Source of the DNA: Streptomyces sp. SCSIO 30461
GTDB lineage: Bacteria > Actinomycetota > Actinomycetes > Streptomycetales > Streptomycetaceae
Direction: 5' to 3'
Assembly: GCF_037023745.1 (NCBI RefSeq)
Contig: NZ_CP146101.1
Coordinates: forward strand, 7,983,499-8,047,498
Length of the DNA: 64,000 nucleotides
Of this stretch, positions 20,000-27,756 are shown in pieces (the first letter of the stretch is position 1; every line of letters begins with the position of its first letter). The position numbers and the translations under genes are program-made. Below the pieces are notes generated by a model. It was not told the DNA's origin. It did not search any database and saw only the letters and a list, made by a program, of their open reading frames with translations.

Positions 20000-21196
20000 T
20001 CAGCGCTCCAGGACCAGTGCCAGCCCTTGCCCCACGCCGATGCACAGCGTGGCCAGGCCCGTACCGGACCCCGCCGCCGCGAGCTGGTGGGCGACGGCGC
20101 CGGTGAGCCGGGCGCCGGACGCACCCAGTGGATGCCCGATGGCGATGGCGCCGCCGCGCGGGTTGACGATCTCCGGATCGAGTCCCGGCCACTGCCGCAG
20201 ACAGGCCAGCGACTGCGCGGCGAAGGCCTCGTTGAGTTCGACCGTACGCAGATCGGCGAACTCACGGCCCGCCTTCTTCAGGGCACGGCGCACGGCTTCG
20301 ACCGGACCCGAGCCGAAGTACTGGGGCTCGATCCCGGTGACGGCGGACGCGCCGACGCGGGCCAACGGCTCGCGGCCGGTGGCGCGCAGGCCGTCCTCGT
20401 CCACCAGCAGCAGCGCTGCGGCCCCGTCGTTGAGCGGGGAGGAGTTGCCGGCGGTCACGGTCCCGTTGCCGTCCTTGCGGAAGACCGGCTTCAGCTTGGC
20501 CAGCGCCTCCGTCGACGTGCTGTCGCGGACGCACTCGTCACGTGTGAGCTCGACTCCTTCGACGGGCACGACCTCTCCGTCGTACAGGCCCTCCGCCCAC
20601 GCCCGGGCCGCGTTGCGGTGGCTGGCCAGCGCGAACGCGTCCTGTTCGGCCCGCCCGATGCCGTACTTCTCGGCCAGCAGCTCGGCGCCCTCGCCGAGGC
20701 CGACGGTCCATTCACCGGGCATCCGCGGATTGACCATCCGCCAGCCCAGCGTGGTCGAGTACATCTGCTGGTGGCCCACCGGGAAGCCGCGCTCCGGCTT
20801 CCCCATCACCCAGGGAGCACGACTCATCGACTCGACACCGCCGGCGACCGCGATCGACGCATCGCCGACGGCGATGGCACGAGCCGCCTGGATGACCGCT
20901 TCCATCCCGGAGCCGCAGAGCCGGTTCACTGTGGTGCCGGGCACGGTGACCGGAAGGCCCGCGAGCAGCACGGCCATGCGCGCGACATCGCGGTTGTCCT
21001 CGCCCGCACCGTTGGTGTCCCCGAAGAAGACGTCGTCGATACGGGCAGGGTCGAGCTCGGGCGTACGGGAGACAAGGGCGCTCAGCACACCGGCGGCAAG
21101 GTCGTCCGGGCGGACGCCGGACAGCGCGCCGCCGTATTTGCCGATGGGCGTGCGGACGGCATCAACGATGTACACGTCACGCAGGCGATCGGTCAT
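20000..21196 (-). CDS. Acetyl-CoA C-acyltransferase (thiolase)
   Basis: 398-aa thiolase. ATG at 21196 with GAAGGAG 5 bases before it. The acyl-accepting Cys is in TTVNRLCGSGMEAV, followed by GGVESMSRAP, NEAFAAQ, the His in AIAIGHPLGASGAR and the second Cys in LCIGVGQG. The N-terminus RDVYIVDAVRTPIGKYGGALSGVRPDD resembles beta-ketoadipyl-CoA thiolase (PcaF) as well as acetoacetyl-CoA thiolase. No other aromatic catabolism gene is nearby, so I leave the specific role open. It converges on the phosphoribosyltransferase fusion. Confidence 0.92.
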   Translation of the reverse strand: MTDRLRDVYIVDAVRTPIGKYGGALSGVRPDDLAAGVLSALVSRTPELDPARIDDVFFGDTNGAGEDNRDVARMAVLLAGLPVTVPGTTVNRLCGSGMEAVIQAARAIAVGDASIAVAGGVESMSRAPWVMGKPERGFPVGHQQMYSTTLGWRMVNPRMPGEWTVGLGEGAELLAEKYGIGRAEQDAFALASHRNAARAWAEGLYDGEVVPVEGVELTRDECVRDSTSTEALAKLKPVFRKDGNGTVTAGNSSPLNDGAAALLLVDEDGLRATGREPLARVGASAVTGIEPQYFGSGPVEAVRRALKKAGREFADLRTVELNEAFAAQSLACLRQWPGLDPEIVNPRGGAIAIGHPLGASGARLTGAVAHQLAAAGSGTGLATLCIGVGQGLALVLER

Positions 21197-21357
21197 GTCA
21201 GCTCCTTCATGGCCGTGGCGGTGGCCGTGTCCCACCCAGGGCGCCGTCCCGGCAGCGCGTGACGAGTCTGCGTGTACCCGACACCCATGTCAACGCCATG
21301 CCGCCCCTGCGCACACGCCTCCGCACGCCACGCCCCAGCGTCGACGGCGCGCAGCGC

Positions 21358-22059
21358 TCAGCCGGCCCAGAACGTCCACCAGCGGGTCAGGATCAGCATC
21401 CCGATGACACCCGTCCACAGCACCGGCGGCATCCAGCCGAACTCGCGCAGCACGGTCCGCACCCCGGGTGGGGCCGGAAGCATCCGGTGGACGACGGTGT
21501 GCCGGGTGACGGCGCAGAAGAGCACGATGGTCGCGACCCAGGCCAGTGAGCACCACAGGCACAGCGCGCTGATCCGGTACAGCGACTGGAACTGGAGCCA
21601 GGTGCAAAAGCCCACCCCGAACAGGGCGCCCGCGTTGAGCCCCAGCCAGAACCAGCGGTGGTAGCGGGCTCCGGCGAGCAGACCGGCACCGATCGCGATC
21701 ACGGCAGCGTAGCTGACGAGTCCCAGCATCGGATTGGGGAAGCCGAAGGCCGCCGCCTGTTCGCTCTCCATGACACTGCCACAGGAGACAACCGGGTTGA
21801 GGCTGCATCCGGGGGTGAAGCCGGGGTCCTCCAGGAGGTGGAACTTGTCGATCGTGATCACCCAGGACGCCAGCAGTCCCGCCGCGCCCGTCACCACCAG
21901 CAGCCAGGCGAGGCCACGGGAGGCGCCGGAAGCGCCCGTGGAATCTGACGGATCGTCGCCGTAGCCGCCGGCAGGACGCGGGATGCGTCTGTGCGTGCGC
22001 ACTTGTGCGCCTTCCGGGTTGGCCGACGTGGCTGAGTTGGCTGAGTCCGTTGTCCGCAT
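21358..22059 (-). CDS. Vitamin K epoxide reductase (VKOR) family membrane protein
   Basis: About 233 aa with five membrane helices. Quinone-linked thiol oxidoreductase that reoxidises a DsbA-like protein for disulfide formation outside the membrane. From the ATG at 22059 the loop cysteines are C85 and C93 (GCSLNPVVSCGS) and the active CxxC is C167-C170 (ALCLWCS). A GTG at 22002 has a better ribosome site (GGAAGG, 7 bases) and may be the true start, which would remove 19 low-complexity residues. No thioredoxin-like partner gene is adjacent. Confidence 0.87.
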   Translation of the reverse strand: MRTTDSANSATSANPEGAQVRTHRRIPRPAGGYGDDPSDSTGASGASRGLAWLLVVTGAAGLLASWVITIDKFHLLEDPGFTPGCSLNPVVSCGSVMESEQAAAFGFPNPMLGLVSYAAVIAIGAGLLAGARYHRWFWLGLNAGALFGVGFCTWLQFQSLYRISALCLWCSLAWVATIVLFCAVTRHTVVHRMLPAPPGVRTVLREFGWMPPVLWTGVIGMLILTRWWTFWAG

Positions 22060-22270
22060 GATGTCCGAAGTCCTGACGGTCCTGGCAGTCCTGAAAATCC
22101 GGTGTCCCCGTGCCCCGAGCCCCCGACGCTCGCCCACGCCTCGCCTTCCCGCACTCCCCCACCTGGGCCGATGCGCGCACGCAGTAGTCACTGCCCCGCT
22201 CGACGCGACGGATCGTCAGATTCCGATTAGCGTCGCAAGTGTCCAGACCCTTGTGACAAGGAGCTCGATC

Positions 22271-22408
22271 ATGAAGCTGACGCTTCGCCGTACGGGGGCC
22301 CAAGCCGCCCCTGCCGGCGAGATACCACTCGGGCTCGCCGGGGTCACCCGGGTGCGCGTACCCCACGCAGTCACCTGCCCGGCGAGCTCGACCGATCGCC
22401 ATCTGTAA
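22271..22408 (+). CDS. Small ORF, 45 aa, unknown
   Basis: MKLTLRRTGAQAAPAGEIPL... is preceded by AAGGAG at 7 bases, better than many known genes here, and by a CCTTGTGACAAGG dyad just upstream. The sequence is basic at its N-terminus and has no membrane segment. It lies alone between the VKOR and DUF5949 genes, opposite in strand to both. It could be a real small protein or a chance frame; I recognise no family. Confidence 0.4.
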   Translation: MKLTLRRTGAQAAPAGEIPLGLAGVTRVRVPHAVTCPASSTDRHL

Positions 22409-22497
22409 TCCGCATGGCCTAATCCCGGCCCGGCAGGCGGGCATTCCACCGCCTCCGGGCCCTTTGACGTGCTCCGGCCGCTTCCGCTCCCCCTGCC

Positions 22498-23016
22498 TCA
22501 GACCTGGAGCTGACGCACCGGCAGCAGGCAGTGGGCTGCGGTCGACAGCACCGCCTCGTCGCCCACGAAGTCCCGCAGCTCCCCCTCACTGACCGGTACC
22601 CCGGGCGCCGCCTTCGGCCAGGGGCGAGTGGCGAAGAGGAAGTACACATGCTCCTGCCCTCGCACCGCGGTCAGCCACTCGGGCGAAACGGCGCACCGAG
22701 CACTGAGATGAGGCATCGTCAGTACAGCTGTCCGGCCGGAGTCCTCGATGGTCAGAGCGACCGACGACTCGCCGTCCCGCACCGCTTCCACCACATCCAC
22801 GTACTCGCTGCCGATCGGCAGGCCCGACTCCTCGATGAGCTGCCGGGCCGCGACCGTCGCCGCTTCGGGGCCGCCTTCGCCGTCCCCGAGCGAGTACGCC
22901 AGCAGAAACGGCATGTCGCGTTCGTCGTCGGGGTGGTCGCCCTTCCAGGCGATGACGACGAGCGTGCCCAACTGGGCCGGGCAGAGCGCGCTTAGGGCGC
23001 TGAAGGTTGAGGTCAC
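22498..23016 (-). CDS. DUF5949 family protein
   Basis: 172-aa soluble protein: LGTLVVIAWKGDHPDDERDMPFLLAYSLGDGEGGPEA near the N-terminus matches my recollection of the streptomycete DUF5949 family. Acidic, no signal or membrane segments. Function unknown. ATG at 23016. It follows the secreted-protein gene on the same strand but is separated from it by a strong hairpin. Confidence 0.75.
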   Translation of the reverse strand: MTSTFSALSALCPAQLGTLVVIAWKGDHPDDERDMPFLLAYSLGDGEGGPEAATVAARQLIEESGLPIGSEYVDVVEAVRDGESSVALTIEDSGRTAVLTMPHLSARCAVSPEWLTAVRGQEHVYFLFATRPWPKAAPGVPVSEGELRDFVGDEAVLSTAAHCLLPVRQLQV

Positions 23017-23072
23017 TCTCGGACCTTAGCGATGTATCGGGATTTCTCGGGCAGTCGCCCCACCGGAGCGGG

Positions 23073-23119
23073 CGCCCCCGGGGTCGATTACTCCGAAGGG
23101 GTAGTCGACCCCGGGGGCG
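23073..23119 (-). terminator. Strong hairpin terminator
   Basis: 15-bp perfect arms (CGCCCCCGGGGTCGA at 23073-23087 and its complement at 23105-23119) with a partly paired 17-base loop. It lies 47 bp past the stop of the small secreted protein. Confidence 0.8.
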
Positions 23120-23165
23120 TCGCCCGCCCCGGGGCGCGCCAGGAAGCTGGTACGACCCCCGCGGC

Positions 23166-23456
23166 TCAGTGGCCGTTGACCGGGAGCCCGCCGATCAGCT
23201 TGGCGGGAGCGGCCTGCTTGGCCTTGTTCAACTCGGTGGTCGCACCCTTGACCTCGTTGAGCAGCGTTCCCGCCTTCTCCGAGTCCAGGGTCTCGCCCGT
23301 CAGCGGCTCCGCGGCGGACTTGGACTGGGTGGTGAGGGTGTTGATACCGCCGCCGAGGCTGGTCGCGGGCGGGTAGTCGATGGCGAACGCCGGCGAGGCG
23401 GCCCCCGCGGCCACCAGGGAACCGGCGACGATGGCGACGACCTTCATGGGCTTCAT
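23166..23456 (-). CDS. Small secreted protein of the chaplin locus
   Basis: 96 aa with a clear Sec signal peptide (MKPMKVVAIVAGSLVAAGAASPAFA). The mature part of about 70 residues has no Cys, starts IDYPPATSLGGGINTL and is helical and Lys/Ala-rich. It is neither a chaplin (no GSPGVLSGN or paired Cys) nor a rodlin. ATG at 23456 with AAGGAG upstream. Its position next to the chaplin genes suggests a sporulation-surface or aerial-growth role, but that is inference. It lacks the CGTTGA box seen before the neighbouring chaplins. Confidence 0.8.
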   Translation of the reverse strand: MKPMKVVAIVAGSLVAAGAASPAFAIDYPPATSLGGGINTLTTQSKSAAEPLTGETLDSEKAGTLLNEVKGATTELNKAKQAAPAKLIGGLPVNGH

Positions 23457-23739
23457 CAGTGAATCTCTCCTTCGGCCACGCGTGTCGCGGCGCAAGTGTC
23501 ATACGGATTCGGGCATATTGCGGTTGTTTACGGCCGCCGTACGCCTGCCGTAGTGCTCCGTGTTGTGTAACGAGCCCCTGCTGCCAGGGAAACTCCGCAG
23601 CCGAGGAATTCTCGGAACACAAGCGCGACGCATGGGAACGGATGCACGGGCCGGTCGGACGCGTGTGCTCGGGCGCCCTGCGACCGGAAGCAAGGGAAAC
23701 GGATACGCACGTCGAGAACGAGGCGACCGCAGACAAAGC
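23457..23739. other. Intergenic region, relatively AT-richer
   Basis: Between the small secreted protein and the terminator of the short chaplin. It must hold the promoter of the secreted-protein gene. No CGTTGA box, gene or repeat was found. The segment around 23500-23540 is richer in A/T than its surroundings. Confidence 0.5.
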
Positions 23740-23789
23740 GACCGCCCCTCCGGTCATGGCGATGTGACGCCATGCCAGGAAGGGCGGTC
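23740..23789 (-). terminator. Terminator after short chaplin
   Basis: Outer stem GACCGCCC (23740-23747) with GGGCGGTC (23782-23789) and inner stem CATGGCG/CGCCATG, 25 bp past the chaplin stop. Confidence 0.75.
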
Positions 23790-23813
23790 CCTTGGGAAGA
23801 CGGTGAAAGGCGA

Positions 23814-24053
23814 TCAGCCGTTCACACAGACGCTGCCCATGGCCGGGTTCAGCAGACCGATAACGCTCGCGGTGTTGCCGCAGGCGCCGACCGGAACGTG
23901 CACCGGGACCTGGGCCACGTTGCCGGACAGGATGCCGGGCGAACCGGCGGCGGCACCCTGCGCACCGCTGTCGGCGGCGGCGATACCGGCAGAACCCGCA
24001 ACGGCGGCGGCAGCAACGGTGGAGAGGACAAGAGCCTTCGCGGTACGCGACAT
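23814..24053 (-). CDS. Short chaplin
   Basis: 79-aa secreted hydrophobic surface protein that assembles into amyloid-like fibrils at the air-water interface. Signal peptide MSRTAKALVLSTVAAAAVAGSAGIAAA, then one chaplin domain: GSPGILSGNVAQVPVHVPVGACGNTASVIGLLNP and a second Cys in SVCVNG. Two Cys in the mature domain, as in ChpD-H. A CGTTGA -10 box lies upstream. Which S. coelicolor chaplin is orthologous cannot be settled by eye, so no symbol is given. Confidence 0.95.
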   Translation of the reverse strand: MSRTAKALVLSTVAAAAVAGSAGIAAADSGAQGAAAGSPGILSGNVAQVPVHVPVGACGNTASVIGLLNPAMGSVCVNG

Positions 24054-24113
24054 GGAGAAGCACTCCTTGATCAGGTGTTTCAGTGGTCGGACGTGACTGC
24101 CCGACCAGTTGCT

Positions 24114-24142
24114 TCAACGGAAGCGATGGCCGCCAGGTTGTG
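24114..24142 (-). promoter_or_regulatory. Putative sigma-BldN promoter of short chaplin
   Basis: CGTTGA (complement of 24114-24119) is a perfect match to the -10 of the published sigma-BldN consensus CGTAAC-N16-CGTTGA as I recall it. The best -35 is CACAAC at 17-bp spacing (4 of 6). It lies about 60 bp upstream of the chaplin start. Confidence 0.6.
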
Positions 24143-24185
24143 CGGCCATGAGAGTGAAAACCGGTGGGCCGATACGAATTCAGCG

Positions 24186-24240
24186 CCCGGCAGCTATGGG
24201 GCCTCCCCAGGCCCGCAGGGGCCGAGGGACGGCTGCCGGG
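24186..24240 (-). terminator. Terminator after short chaplin
   Basis: CCCGGCAGC at 24186-24194 pairs with GCTGCCGGG at 24232-24240, enclosing a further GGGCCT/AGGCCC stem. It begins about 15 bp past the chaplin stop at 24256. Confidence 0.65.
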
Positions 24241-24255
24241 ACCGCTGAAACCGCG

Positions 24256-24495
24256 TCAGGCGTTCTGGCAGACGGCGCCGGAGACCGGGTTGAGCAGGCC
24301 GACGACGCTCACGGTGTTGCCGCAGACACCGACCGGAACGTGCACCGGAACCTGGGCCGTGTTGCCGGACAGGACGCCGGGCGAACCCTCGGCGGCGCCG
24401 GTCGCACCGCTGTCGGCGGAGGCCACTCCCGCGCCACCGAAGACCAGCGCGGCCCCGGTGCCTGCCAGCATGACCGACGTGGCGATTCGCTTCAT
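24256..24495 (-). CDS. Short chaplin
   Basis: 79 aa from the ATG at 24495 (AGGAAA upstream). Signal peptide MKRIATSVMLAGTGAALVFGGAGVASA, then the chaplin domain GSPGVLSGNTAQVPVHVPVGVCGNTVSVVGLLNP with a second Cys in AVCQNA. Nearly the same mature sequence as the chaplin at 23814, so the two probably arose by tandem duplication. Secreted, coats aerial hyphae and spores. Preceded by the best sigma-BldN-like promoter in the window. Confidence 0.95.
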   Translation of the reverse strand: MKRIATSVMLAGTGAALVFGGAGVASADSGATGAAEGSPGVLSGNTAQVPVHVPVGVCGNTVSVVGLLNPVSGAVCQNA

Positions 24496-24537
24496 TTTCC
24501 TGATTTCCTTTCGGGGTAACCGATGAGGGCAATTCAC

Positions 24538-24565
24538 TCAACGACGGCATCTTCTGACGGATACG
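24538..24565 (-). promoter_or_regulatory. Putative sigma-BldN promoter of short chaplin
   Basis: CGTATC (complement of 24560-24565), a 16-base spacer and CGTTGA (complement of 24538-24543). This matches the recalled sigma-BldN consensus at 11 of 12 positions with exact spacing, 43 bp upstream of the chaplin ATG. Confidence 0.75.
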
Positions 24566-24776
24566 GGAGAGCCACGAATGGGCTAATCTGGTCGACCTTC
24601 CCCATGCGGCGCAGCGCTTCCTGCGCCGTTCGGAGTGAGAATTCCGTTAGAATCACCCATGCGCCCGACAACCGGCCCGAGCGTGAATACGTAAATACGT
24701 GAAATACCGGGCCGCCCTTTCGGGACATCCGGCATTCACCATCCGACATTGGTCATATGCTCGGATCGGAGATCCC

Positions 24777-25925
24777 GTGCTGTCGTCATCACCTCCACCG
24801 GGTCGGCCCGGCCGCGGACCGGCGGCCGTGCTCCATGTCGTGCAGGCCGCCGACGGTGGAGCCGCGCGGGTGGTCGCGGGGCTGGTGGCCGACCAGGTCC
24901 GCAGTGGCATGCAAGTGGCTGTGGCTTGCCCCGACGGCGACGGGCTCGCCCGCGCCGCGCGCGGGCTCGGAGCCGAGGTCCACCGCTGGCGGGCGGGCAG
25001 CGGGCCCGGTCCGCTGCTGCTGCCTGAAGTCGGCCGGCTGGCACGGCTGGTGGCTCGGGTACGCCCGCACATCGTGCACGCGCACAGCGGAAAGGCGGGA
25101 CTGGCCACGCGGCTCGCGGTACGGGGCCGTATCCCCACCGTCTTCCAGCCCCACGCCTGGTCGTTCGAGGCGGCCGACGGCGTAACGGCAGGTCTCGCCC
25201 GGCGCTGGGAGCGGTACGGAACCCGCTGGACGGACCGTGTGGTGTGCGGCAGCGAAGCGGAGCTGCGCACCGCGGAGCGTGCCGGCGTACGGGCCAGCTG
25301 GACCGTGATTCCCAACGGGGTGGACACCGAGCACTTCCGGCCCACACCCGACGGCAGACCGCGGGTGCTGCCCCCGCTGGTCTCGGACCTGCCAGCGTCG
25401 GCACCGCTGGTGGTGTGTGTGGGCAGGCTGTGCCTTCAGAAGGGCCAGGACGTGCTGCTCACGGCCTGGCAGCAGGTGCTGCGCAGGCTGCCCAACGCCT
25501 GTCTGGTCCTGGTCGGCGACGGCCCTGAGGCCGAGTGGCTGCGGCTGTCCGCCCCCGCGTCGGTGCGCTTCGCCGGTGCCGTGGCGGACCCGGTGCCCTG
25601 GTACCGGGCGGCCGATCTGGTCGTGGTGCCGTCCCGCCGGGACGACATGGCGCTGACCCCGCTGGAGGCGATGGCCTGTGCCCGTCCCGTGGTCGTCACG
25701 GACGTCGGCGGAGCGCGCGAGAGCCTGCCACCGGGCCACGCGCTGTTCTGTCTGACACCGCCCCAGGATCCTTACGCACTGGCCACCGCGGTGGCTGACC
25801 TGCTGCTGAACACACCGTTGCGGACCACCCTGGGGCGCCAGGGCCATCTGCACGTCCTGTCCAGCCACAACGCCAAAGTCACCGCGGAGGCCGTCACGGA
25901 CGTCTACCGCGAGCTGGTGCCCTGA
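24777..25925 (+). CDS. Glycosyltransferase, GT4 family
   Basis: 382-aa cytoplasmic GT-B glycosyltransferase lying inside the chaplin locus on the opposite strand. N-terminal VLHVVQAADGGAARVVAGL and HIVHAHSGKAGLATRLA are typical GT4 acceptor-domain motifs; VGRLCLQKGQDVLL, then VPSRRDDMALTPLEAMACARPVVVTDVGG in the donor domain. GTG at 24777 preceded by GGAG at 5 bases. The preceding 280 bp also hold the divergent chaplin promoter. Acceptor unknown; extracellular glycan or teichoic acid precursors are possible. Confidence 0.88.
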   Translation: MLSSSPPPGRPGRGPAAVLHVVQAADGGAARVVAGLVADQVRSGMQVAVACPDGDGLARAARGLGAEVHRWRAGSGPGPLLLPEVGRLARLVARVRPHIVHAHSGKAGLATRLAVRGRIPTVFQPHAWSFEAADGVTAGLARRWERYGTRWTDRVVCGSEAELRTAERAGVRASWTVIPNGVDTEHFRPTPDGRPRVLPPLVSDLPASAPLVVCVGRLCLQKGQDVLLTAWQQVLRRLPNACLVLVGDGPEAEWLRLSAPASVRFAGAVADPVPWYRAADLVVVPSRRDDMALTPLEAMACARPVVVTDVGGARESLPPGHALFCLTPPQDPYALATAVADLLLNTPLRTTLGRQGHLHVLSSHNAKVTAEAVTDVYRELVP

Positions 25926-26015
25926 CCGCCGGCACGATGTCCCCGCGCCGCCCTGACGCCCTGCCGCTCTCGCGCCCTTGAGGCCCTTGACTCCCTTCAG
26001 TCCCTGGAACGATCA

Positions 26016-26051
26016 CCGGCCGGGAGAGTCGAGGGGGACTCTCCCGGCCGG
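26016..26051. terminator. Bidirectional terminator
   Basis: Perfect 15-bp stem (CCGGCCGGGAGAGTC and its complement) with loop GAGGGG, between the convergent glycosyltransferase and long chaplin genes. Confidence 0.85.
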
Positions 26052-26155
26052 GAGTCACACGAGGAGGAAGGCGAGTGAAGAGGACGAACGGAGTGGGGCG
26101 GGATGGAGGAAGCGGGGAGAGCAGGCGGTCACGAGGACCTGGGCCCGGTCCCGGC

Positions 26156-26815
26156 TCAGCGGCGGGCGCCGACCACGCCGCGCCGGTACAGCACACCACC
26201 GCCGACCAGCAGGGCCATGGCGGCGGCCCCGGCGGCGAGCGAACCCGCGCCCATGCCGGTCTCGGCCAGCTGCGGGGAGTGGACGGCACCCGCCACCTCA
26301 CTGTGGTCCGCCGGCCCACCGGGCTGCGGCAGGACTGCGACCACCGGCGTCAGCGGTGTGTTCGGGACCTCGCCGGGAGGCACAGCGCCCGGCTCCGCGC
26401 CGTTGGCGCAGGACCCGCCGGTCACCGGGTTCAGCAATCCGACGACATCGATGGTGTTGCCGCAGACGTTGACGGGGGCGTGTACCGGGGCCTTGACGTT
26501 GTTGCCCGACAGCACTCCCGGGGAGCCCACGGTGTCGCCCGATGCCTCGGAACCGGACAGCCCCCGCGCCGAGCGGTTGGCGCAGGCGCTGCCGAAGGCC
26601 GGGTTGAGGGCGCCGATGACGCTCACGGAGTTGCCGCAGACATTGACGGGGACGTCCACGGGCACCTGGACGTTGTTGCCCGACAGCACCCCTGGAGAGC
26701 CCTGGGCGTCCCCGTCGGCCTGGGAGGCGCTGGCGTACGCGCTGTTCAGGGACAGAATGCTGGTGGCCGCCGCGGCCGTCAGGATTCCCTTGGTGATGAC
26801 CTGTCGCTGTCGCAT
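26156..26815 (-). CDS. Long chaplin with two chaplin domains and sortase signal
   Basis: 219 aa from the ATG at 26815. Signal peptide to about residue 30, then two chaplin domains: residues 39-80 (C60, C78) and 97-138 (C118, C136), each with GSPGVLSGNNV. A Pro-rich spacer is followed by the sorting signal LAETG at 183-187, a hydrophobic segment and the RRGVVGARR tail. Sortase should anchor it to peptidoglycan of aerial hyphae, as for ChpA-C. It follows a short chaplin gene on the same strand with a hairpin between them and no CGTTGA box of its own. Confidence 0.95.
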   Translation of the reverse strand: MRQRQVITKGILTAAAATSILSLNSAYASASQADGDAQGSPGVLSGNNVQVPVDVPVNVCGNSVSVIGALNPAFGSACANRSARGLSGSEASGDTVGSPGVLSGNNVKAPVHAPVNVCGNTIDVVGLLNPVTGGSCANGAEPGAVPPGEVPNTPLTPVVAVLPQPGGPADHSEVAGAVHSPQLAETGMGAGSLAAGAAAMALLVGGGVLYRRGVVGARR

Positions 26816-26846
26816 CTCGTTGTCTTTCCCGCTGTTGGTTCGAAGG

Positions 26847-26887
26847 CCGGTCCTGGGACGCACCGGGCTGGTGCGCCCCAGGACCGG
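26847..26887 (-). terminator. Hairpin between two chaplin genes
   Basis: CCGGTCCTGGG (26847-26857) and CGCACC pair with GGTGCG and CCCAGGACCGG (26877-26887), with one mismatch and a 5-base loop. It sits between the short chaplin stop and the long chaplin start. Full termination would leave the long chaplin without an obvious promoter, so partial read-through is plausible. Confidence 0.75.
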
Positions 26888-26935
26888 CGGATCAGGGCCC
26901 TTCAGGGCCGCTTGTCCGCGTGACGAGCTCTTTCG

Positions 26936-27169
26936 TCAGCCGTTCATGCAGGCGTTGCCCGCGGCCTGGTTCATCAGGCCGACGAGGCCCACCGAGTTGC
27001 CACACACGCCGACCGGCACGTGCACGGGCACCTGGAGCACGTTCCCGGACAGCACACCCGGGGAGGCGGAGGAGACTCCGGTCGCACCCGAGTCGGCGAT
27101 GGCGGGCGAAGCCATTCCCATGGCCAGCACAGCACCGGCGAAGAGTGCGGCCGTCTTCATGTACTTCAT
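26936..27169 (-). CDS. Short chaplin
   Basis: 77 aa: signal peptide MKYMKTAALFAGAVLAMGMASPAIA, then SASPGVLSGNVLQVPVHVPVGVCGNSVGLVGLMNQ with the second Cys in NACMNG. ATG at 27169 after AAAGGAA. First gene of the leftward chaplin unit that continues into the long chaplin, and it has a CGTTGA-type promoter about 60 bp upstream. Secreted amyloid-forming surface protein. Confidence 0.95.
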   Translation of the reverse strand: MKYMKTAALFAGAVLAMGMASPAIADSGATGVSSASPGVLSGNVLQVPVHVPVGVCGNSVGLVGLMNQAAGNACMNG

Positions 27170-27225
27170 GTGGATTCCTTTGGATTCTCAGCCAATGGAT
27201 CGAGCGAAAACCGACGGTCAAGCCG

Positions 27226-27253
27226 TCAACGCAATGCCAACGAGCGGCTACCG
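27226..27253 (-). promoter_or_regulatory. Putative sigma-BldN promoter of short chaplin
   Basis: CGGTAG, a 16-base spacer and CGTTGA on the minus strand. The -10 is perfect against the recalled consensus; the -35 is weaker. Confidence 0.6.
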
Positions 27254-27467
27254 GTGAAGAAACCCTCGACCCATCGATTCCACACGTCTGCCCCGGCGGT
27301 AATACTTCCGCTCGGCTGATTGACGCCAGGAGCTCCATCCTCCGCTACCCATGAACTTGTTCCGCGTACTGAATCAACGCGCGCATTCGGGTTCAGGTTT
27401 CCTGAATTCACCCGAATGGCCGGAAGGCGCGGCATGGAGCACGGGCGCGACGGCCGTACGGGAACCG

Positions 27468-27716
27468 CTACCAGCGCGGCCAGCAGGAGCGCGAGACGAT
27501 CGCCGTCCACTCATGGTCGGGTCCTGGGACGGTCTTGCCCTGGGCGGACCACTGGGCCAGCAGCGACGCGTAGATGGGCTCCTCGCCCCGCTCCGCCACG
27601 CCCGGTCCCGTGCCCGGTCTCACGCCTGCTCTCGCCGCCCCCGCTCCCGCCCCCGGTTCCCTGCGGCTCGCCGGAATCAGCCCTTGCCGTTCCCAACGGC
27701 CCTTCTGCTCCGTCAT
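27468..27716 (-). CDS. Small hypothetical protein
   Basis: 82 aa, MTEQKGRWERQGLIPASRREP, then a Gly/Ala-rich stretch and the ending GEEPIYASLLAQWSAQGKTVPGPDHEWTAIVSRSCWPRW. The ending EWTAIVSR is of a kind I associate with small conserved actinobacterial proteins, but I cannot name a family. The ribosome site is weak. It lies between the chaplin promoter and the rlmG-like gene, on their strand. Confidence 0.5.
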   Translation of the reverse strand: MTEQKGRWERQGLIPASRREPGAGAGAARAGVRPGTGPGVAERGEEPIYASLLAQWSAQGKTVPGPDHEWTAIVSRSCWPRW

Positions 27717-27756
27717 GCACCCAATATCCCGTACCGGAAGATTCGGTGGAGTGAAA

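Noticed and set aside
23166..23456. Rodlin-type protein next to chaplins
   Set aside because: Length and sequence differ from rodlins; only the signal peptide and location are similar.
24534..24749. 71-aa minus-strand frame upstream of a chaplin
   Set aside because: It covers the sigma-BldN-like promoter and lacks a ribosome site; better explained as promoter DNA.
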